Source of the DNA: Litoribrevibacter albus
Lineage (GTDB): Bacteria > Pseudomonadota > Gammaproteobacteria > Pseudomonadales > Litoribrevibacteraceae
Assembly: GCF_030159995.1 (NCBI RefSeq)
Contig: NZ_BSNM01000001.1
Coordinates: 1 to 38,724 of the forward strand
Length of the DNA: 38,724 nucleotides
Direction: 5' to 3'
Below, in pieces: positions 34,008 through 38,724 of the stretch. Below the pieces are notes generated by a model. The model saw nothing but the letters and a program-made list of their open reading frames with translations. It ran no database searches and was not told where the DNA came from. The first letter of the stretch is position 1; the number at the start of each line of letters is the position of its first letter. The translations under genes and the position numbers were made by a program.

Positions 34008-35303
34008 ATGCTTAACCCGAAAACCCACAACACTGAACACCCGAATTCCTACTATTTGGCATCCGCCATGTATCCCAACCAATATCCAAAGCTTACCGAG
34101 CACATCAAAGCAGACATCTGCGTAATTGGCGGGGGCTTTAGTGGCGTCAATACAGCGTTGGAACTCGCCGAGCGAGGCTATCAAGTGGTATTGATTGAAG
34201 CCTATAGAATCGGCTGGGGTGCGTCTGGCAGAAACGGTGGTCAACTGATTCGCGGGATTGGTCACGGATTGGATCAGTTCAAAAACAGTATAGGTCAGGA
34301 AGGCATTGATGCCATCAATCACATGGGCTTCGAAGCCGTAGAAATCGTCAAAGAACGGGTTAAGAAATACGACATTCAATGCGACTTAAAAATGGGCTAT
34401 TGCGACCTGGCCAACAAGCCTGCACATCTCCAGGATTTTGAAGAAGACAAAGCCTGGTTGGATGAAATTAATTACCCCTACGAAACACGACTTCTTTCCA
34501 AAGATGAAATGCACCAAGTGGTTGGTTCAGACAACTACATCGGTGGTTTGATCGACATGGGCAGCGGCCATGTTCACCCGTTAAACCTGGTAGCCGGTGA
34601 AGCAGACGCGGCTCTAAAGCTCGGGGTTCAAATCTTTGAGCAGTCCCCTGTCGTTGATATTGCTAAAGGTCAGCCCAATGTCATCAAAACAGAACATGGG
34701 CAGGTTACCGCTGATACCTTGGTCATCTGTGGCAACGCCTACGTGGCTGGCCTCGATAATACCCTAGAAGGACAAGTGCTACCGGCGGGTAGCTATGTGT
34801 TAGCGACCGAGCCGCTTTCTGAAGAGATGTGGCGTAAAGTACTTCCGCAAGACATGGCCGTGTGTGATCAACGGGTCGATCTCGATTACTACCGACTCAG
34901 CGCCGATAAACGATTGCTGTTTGGTGGATTGTGTACCTACTCAGGTCGAGATCCAAAATCCATCAGAGACAAGCTTGGCCCACACATCACTAAGGTCTTC
35001 CCGTATTTGGAAGGCATCAAGATTGATTACGAATGGGGTGGCATGATCGGCATTGGCGCCAATCGACTGCCTCAAGTTGGTCGGTTAGCCCCTAACGTTT
35101 ACTACGCCCAAGCCTATTCAGGACATGGATTAAATGCGACTCACATGGCTGCACGGTTAATTGCTGAAAGCATTCATCAGCAAAACGACCGTATTGAAGT
35201 GTTTGAAAAGGTGAAGCACATGCGCTTCCCTGGTGGGCGACGATTCCGCTCGCCTATGCTGGCAATGGGAATGCTCTATCACCGAATGAAGGATCTGTTC
35301 TAG
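34008..35303 (+). CDS. puuB: Gamma-glutamylputrescine oxidase (FAD-dependent)
   Basis: About 431 aa DAO-family oxidoreductase. FAD-binding dinucleotide fold ADICVIGGGFSGVNTALELAERG in short: CVIGGGFSG (near residues 37-45 of this version) with the end of strand 2 VVLIEA, then WGASGRNGGQ, and the C-terminal GMIGIGANRLPQVG and GHGLNATH segments. It oxidises gamma-glutamylputrescine to the aldehyde with release of ammonia and peroxide. I choose the ATG at 34008, seven bases after AGG, over the ATG at 33993; five residues differ. It is separated by 10 kb from the other Puu genes but linked to the regulator gene, as expected for one regulon. Confidence 0.93.
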   Translation: MLNPKTHNTEHPNSYYLASAMYPNQYPKLTEHIKADICVIGGGFSGVNTALELAERGYQVVLIEAYRIGWGASGRNGGQLIRGIGHGLDQFKNSIGQEGIDAINHMGFEAVEIVKERVKKYDIQCDLKMGYCDLANKPAHLQDFEEDKAWLDEINYPYETRLLSKDEMHQVVGSDNYIGGLIDMGSGHVHPLNLVAGEADAALKLGVQIFEQSPVVDIAKGQPNVIKTEHGQVTADTLVICGNAYVAGLDNTLEGQVLPAGSYVLATEPLSEEMWRKVLPQDMAVCDQRVDLDYYRLSADKRLLFGGLCTYSGRDPKSIRDKLGPHITKVFPYLEGIKIDYEWGGMIGIGANRLPQVGRLAPNVYYAQAYSGHGLNATHMAARLIAESIHQQNDRIEVFEKVKHMRFPGGRRFRSPMLAMGMLYHRMKDLF

Positions 35304-35364
35304 ACCCTTCATGAAAGCGCGCTATTCTGTTTCGGTGGGCAGTTATTGCTTTGTAATTACCTTT

Positions 35365-35418
35365 GTTTCGGTAGGTACTTTTGTTTCAGTAAGTACCGCT
35401 GTTTCAGTAAGTACCGCT
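35365..35418. repeat. Three 18-bp tandem units between puuB and the amidohydrolase gene
   Basis: GTTTCAGTAAGTACCGCT is present twice exactly (35383-35400 and 35401-35418) and once as GTTTCGGTAGGTACTTTT (35365-35382). A fourth partial copy, GTTTCAAGGTAG, runs into the stop codon of the minus-strand gene. No terminator hairpin is apparent in this convergent gap. Confidence 0.9.
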
Positions 35419-35421
35419 GTT

Positions 35422-36495
35422 TCAAGGTAGCCATTGCAATAGATTGGTAGATGCCACTCTGTGTGCGACCTCTTCCGGCAGCGCATCAAGGAAAGGACGG
35501 AAGTGATCCATTGTTTCTTTTAGCGGGCTAAACCCCCCCACCACATCAGAACCAATCACAAAACGATTTGGGTACGATTTCACCACCTCTAACCAGTCAG
35601 TTTTAGGTACGCCCTCTGCATCATAAAGCGCATCTACAACCGTCCAGGACAACAAAATATTAAGGTTCTGATATTTCCCTAATAACTCTGCCACTAGCTC
35701 GGGTAAACCTTCCACTGTCTGCTGCAACGTAATCGCATCGCTCAAGCCGGCATGAGCCCAGATAAAGGTGGTCTTGGGGTTTGTTTCCAACGCCAATTCC
35801 AATTCAGGTAAGTAAATAAACTCCTTCATCACCGGCGAAGTTAAGTTGCTGTGCAGCATTACCGGCAAACCGTATTTAGCCGCTAATTGATAGACTCTCA
35901 TCAATGCGGGGTGATGTGCCAACGGGCGTTCGCCCTCAATCATGGCCGACAACAAATCATGGCGAGTGAAGACTTCACCGATCCCTTTCCAAAAGCCTGG
36001 ATCACGTTTCAAAAGGCGTTCAATGTGATCCACCGCATTCAGATCCGTCGGATTAAACCCGGTTATGAACGGATAAAAGCGCGACTGCTCACGTTCAGGC
36101 AACGACTTAACGGCATCGTAGACCAACATATCGGTGGCCGAATACCAATACACCGGCGCATCATCTGCGCCATAAGAAAAAGGCCGACGAGGTGAAGACG
36201 AGGCCCATTTTTTAGTCACCGAAAAACCAGTGATCAAGGCCTTTTCAATGCTCGCTTTTTCCATATTCTCAAGCAGGAAATCCATACCATCCGTCGCCTG
36301 TTTGGCGTCTTGGTAGTGAATTTCAGCATCAAAGAACTGATAGTCTCGCGCCTGGGCGTTCCCGCTCAAAAGAGGCATAGCTAATAGCGACATAACCAAC
36401 AGAGCCAAAGCCAATCGCACACCAACTAAATTGGCAATAAGAGAATTATGAAGAAAATGCGTAGAAGAAAATGACTTACTCACGAAACGTTCCAT
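35422..36495 (-). CDS. Exported amidohydrolase-family (Amidohydro_2) protein
   Basis: About 357 aa. A long N-terminal lead with a hydrophobic core (RLALALLVMSLLAMPLL) ends in GNAQA, a likely signal-peptidase site, so the protein should be periplasmic. The mature part has amidohydrolase TIM-barrel marks: FFDAEIHYQD where the family usually has an HxH metal pair (here only one His is kept), GLPVMLHSNLT (about residue 200), FIWAHAGLS and VIGSDVV with the final Asp. The altered HxH motif leaves metal content and activity open. The start at 36495 is the first ATG; the frame is open to a GTG at 36546. No link to polyamines is evident. It lies next to the distal end of the CRISPR array by chance or by insertion. 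Confidence 0.8.
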   Translation of the reverse strand: MERFVSKSFSSTHFLHNSLIANLVGVRLALALLVMSLLAMPLLSGNAQARDYQFFDAEIHYQDAKQATDGMDFLLENMEKASIEKALITGFSVTKKWASSSPRRPFSYGADDAPVYWYSATDMLVYDAVKSLPEREQSRFYPFITGFNPTDLNAVDHIERLLKRDPGFWKGIGEVFTRHDLLSAMIEGERPLAHHPALMRVYQLAAKYGLPVMLHSNLTSPVMKEFIYLPELELALETNPKTTFIWAHAGLSDAITLQQTVEGLPELVAELLGKYQNLNILLSWTVVDALYDAEGVPKTDWLEVVKSYPNRFVIGSDVVGGFSPLKETMDHFRPFLDALPEEVAHRVASTNLLQWLP

Positions 36496-36622
36496 GTGGA
36501 TTCTTAAAGAAGAACTTACTCTACTGAGCCAGCAAAGATTTGTCACTGTCTGCCTTTATCCCTATTAAGAAAGGCCGCATTTTTCATCTGCTAAAAACAA
36601 CTAAGTTTACCCTGGAAGACAG

Positions 36623-38724
36623 GATATAAACTGCCTGTGTGGCAGTGAACTGTCCTGACGAATCAGTTTGTAATCTTGGTCATTTCTAAGCTGCCTGTGC
36701 GGCAGTGAACACCCATCAGAACCTTTGTAGACACCTTCATAATTTCTAAGCTGCCTGTGCGGCAGTGAACCGTATCTATCCGAACGGGTTGATTCAGTCA
36801 CATTTCTAAGCTGCCTGTGCGGCAGTGAACTGAACAAGTGGTCTTTTACCCGCTGTTCAAGTTTTCTAAGCTGCCTGTGCGGCAGTGAACCCCTTTGGCG
36901 ATCTCCCCGACTGTACCATGGATTTCTAAGCTGCCTGTGCGGCAGTGAACTGGGTAAAGCTCAGTGGGTACAGCAACTGACATTTCTAAGCTGCCTGTGC
37001 GGCAGTGAACACTGTTCATCGTCGCAGCTTGGTCTGCGTCCTTTTCTAAGCTGCCTGTGCGGCAGTGAACTTCGGTATTCCCGCTGAGGCAGCTAACGCA
37101 CTTTTCTAAGCTGCCTGTGCGGCAGTGAACTTCGTGAGTCCTGAGTATGGCATTCGAGCTATTTTCTAAGCTGCCTGTGCGGCAGTGAACTACACATAGC
37201 TGTTTTGATACGTGCGGTCGCGTTTCTAAGCTGCCTGTGCGGCAGTGAACATTCAATTCAGGATCTCCATATCTACCAATACTTTCTAAGCTGCCTGTGC
37301 GGCAGTGAACCAAATCTAGGGCAAATAAAAGATTTGTTAGCATTTCTAAGCTGCCTGTGCGGCAGTGAACACGAAAAAGAATGCATTGAATGCGTGGCCT
37401 ATTTTCTAAGCTGCCTGTGCGGCAGTGAACCAGAGCCATCGGTAGGATCGTCTCCATCTGTATTTCTAAGCTGCCTGTGCGGCAGTGAACGAAGAAGCCA
37501 TGGATCAAGTTCTATATCTTCATTTCTAAGCTGCCTGTGCGGCAGTGAACGCTGGTAATGAAGTCGTTTATGACGGAACGAATTTCTAAGCTGCCTGTGC
37601 GGCAGTGAACACGAAAAAGAATGCATTGAATGCGTGGCCTATTTTCTAAGCTGCCTGTGCGGCAGTGAACTTTTCAATGTTGGGATTTCATTTTGAACAC
37701 ATTTTCTAAGCTGCCTGTGCGGCAGTGAACTTGTGTTCATGCACAATAACGCCGATATTGCCTTTCTAAGCTGCCTGTGCGGCAGTGAACGAACGCAGGG
37801 CGCTCAAAACCTTCTGAACCTTTTTCTAAGCTGCCTGTGCGGCAGTGAACTCAGGTAGGAGTGTGATATGGGCAAAATGATATTTCTAAGCTGCCTGTGC
37901 GGCAGTGAACATTATCATTATGATTATAGGAGCGCTGGTTGTTTTCTAAGCTGCCTGTGCGGCAGTGAACGGGTGGACGAAGTCGGGGTGGTCTTCACCG
38001 GCTTTCTAAGCTGCCTGTGCGGCAGTGAACATGGCACAATGAGCAAAACCCCATTACCTAAATTTCTAAGCTGCCTGTGCGGCAGTGAACTGATGAAGGC
38101 GACCTGGTATCGGTTAACTACGTTTCTAAGCTGCCTGTGCGGCAGTGAACCCTTTGCGAGTGCGTAATGGATACATGTGATTTTTCTAAGCTGCCTGTGC
38201 GGCAGTGAACGTGGATGGCCGTAAGATTTCTTTCCCTGTTCGTTTCTAAGCTGCCTGTGCGGCAGTGAACGAAGAAATCTAATGCGACAGCCGGATCGAT
38301 CTTTTCTAAGCTGCCTGTGCGGCAGTGAACCCGCCGGTGCGGCTTACGGTATACTGATAGCATTTCTAAGCTGCCTGTGCGGCAGTGAACCCAAATCGAG
38401 GACCAGAACGCGGGCCGGAATATTTCTAAGCTGCCTGTGCGGCAGAGAACGCAGTAAAGAAAGAAGTCACTCTATCCATTAATTTCTAAGCTGCCTGTGC
38501 GGCAGTGAACCCGACAAGCGAAGCGAAGTTTTCGCTTAAAGATTTCTAAGCTGCCTGTGCGGCAGTGAACGTTCGCTCAATGGCTGGCCTTGCGTTTATG
38601 AATTTCTAAGCTGCCTGTGCGGCAGTGAACTTGGAAAGATCCGTCTGACAACAAATTGAAATTTTCTAAGCTGCCTGTGCGGCAGTGAACGTTCGATTCT
38701 CTGGAGGGGCACCATTTAATAATT
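36623..38724 (-). CRISPR. Type I-F-like CRISPR array, 35 spacers, continues past window end
   Basis: On the minus strand the 28-bp repeat begins GTTCACTGCC, contains the stem CTGCCGCACAGGCAG and ends CTTAGAAA, the standard I-F (Csy/Cas6f) form. There are 34 full repeats from 36683-36710 to 38663-38690 at an exact 60-bp step, one degenerate copy at 36623-36650 (23 of 28 matching) and the first two bases of another at 38723. All 35 spacers are 32 nt. The decayed copy marks the leader-distal end, so the leader, newest spacers and any cas genes should be to the right, outside the window. One repeat (38423-38450) has a single change, GGCAGAGAAC. Spacers at 37371 and 37611 are identical. Confidence 0.98.

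Noticed and set aside
36607-38482. Long open frames across the CRISPR array with repeated Cys-rich or His-Cys-Arg-rich units on both strands
   Set aside because: A 60-bp step is a multiple of three, so repeats without stops create artificial ORFs; no protein is implied.
38691-38722. tRNA-like spacer as evidence for a CRISPR-associated transposon (I-F3) homing guide
   Set aside because: No transposition genes or atypical repeat are visible, the repeat is the ordinary I-F form and the array is long; an anti-element spacer is simpler.
36623-38722. Self-targeting spacers against genes in this window
   Set aside because: By eye no spacer matched the IS, integron or metabolic genes here; a genome-wide search was not possible.

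Overview
The window looks like part of the chromosome of a marine-type gammaproteobacterium (Oceanospirillales/Alteromonadales-like). This rests on gene content: a Vibrio-type volAB-like lipase/FadL pair, a ToxR/ToxS-like pair, malate synthase G, monomeric NADP-isocitrate dehydrogenase, a Pseudomonas/E. coli-style Puu/Spu polyamine locus and a type I-F-like CRISPR array. I cannot name a genus from sequence alone.

Layout. (1) 1-4708 is an accessory region. A 5' part of an IS1182-family element ends at about 927, inside or against an attC site. A cassette array follows, read on the minus strand, with four cassettes and four attC sites. Next come the attI core and a divergent integron integrase gene behind a perfect LexA box. 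The cassettes encode a protein with a HEPN-like RNTIVH motif, a SUKH/SMI1-KNR4 protein, a three-helix membrane protein and a small Cys-rich zinc-binding-like protein. (2) 4744-16270 holds core metabolism and envelope genes: glcB (minus), a truncated haemoglobin, a lipoprotein lipase and FadL pair, a convergent ToxRS-like operon, a small membrane protein and monomeric idh. (3) 16353-18304 is a minus-strand run of small genes: a solute-binding protein, a mini pentapeptide-repeat ORF built from nine 15-bp tandem units, an unknown protein and a stand-alone PAS protein. (4) 18353-35303 is a large polyamine uptake and catabolism locus. It holds two glutamine-synthetase-like gamma-glutamylpolyamine synthetases, a GabD-like aldehyde dehydrogenase, PuuD hydrolase, an SpuC-like aminotransferase, the PotFGHI transporter, an agmatinase-family enzyme, an unknown protein, a phosphotransacetylase-like protein, a PuuR-like XRE-cupin repressor and the PuuB flavin oxidase. 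(5) 35422-36495 is an exported amidohydrolase. (6) 36623 to the window end is a CRISPR array with 34 full repeats, one degenerate terminal repeat and 35 spacers of exactly 32 nt. It reads on the minus strand, so the leader and any cas genes should lie beyond the right edge.

How the genes work together: PotFGHI imports putrescine or a related polyamine, and the agmatinase-family enzyme could supply more putrescine. The synthetases, PuuB, the aldehyde dehydrogenase and PuuD convert it through gamma-glutamyl intermediates to GABA. SpuC offers transamination, and GabD yields succinate. Dyad symmetries that share AAATATT/AATATTT arms and a CAGTTTG-like core lie in both divergent intergenic regions (gabD/puuD and puuR/puuB). 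They are candidate operators for the PuuR-like regulator.

Non-coding points: most gene junctions carry short tandem duplications (14, 15, 18 or 24 bp) and several carry perfect hairpins. The CRISPR array holds one duplicated spacer, several spacers that look like gene junctions, and an outermost spacer that looks like the 3' end of a tRNA gene with its seed just outside the tRNA.
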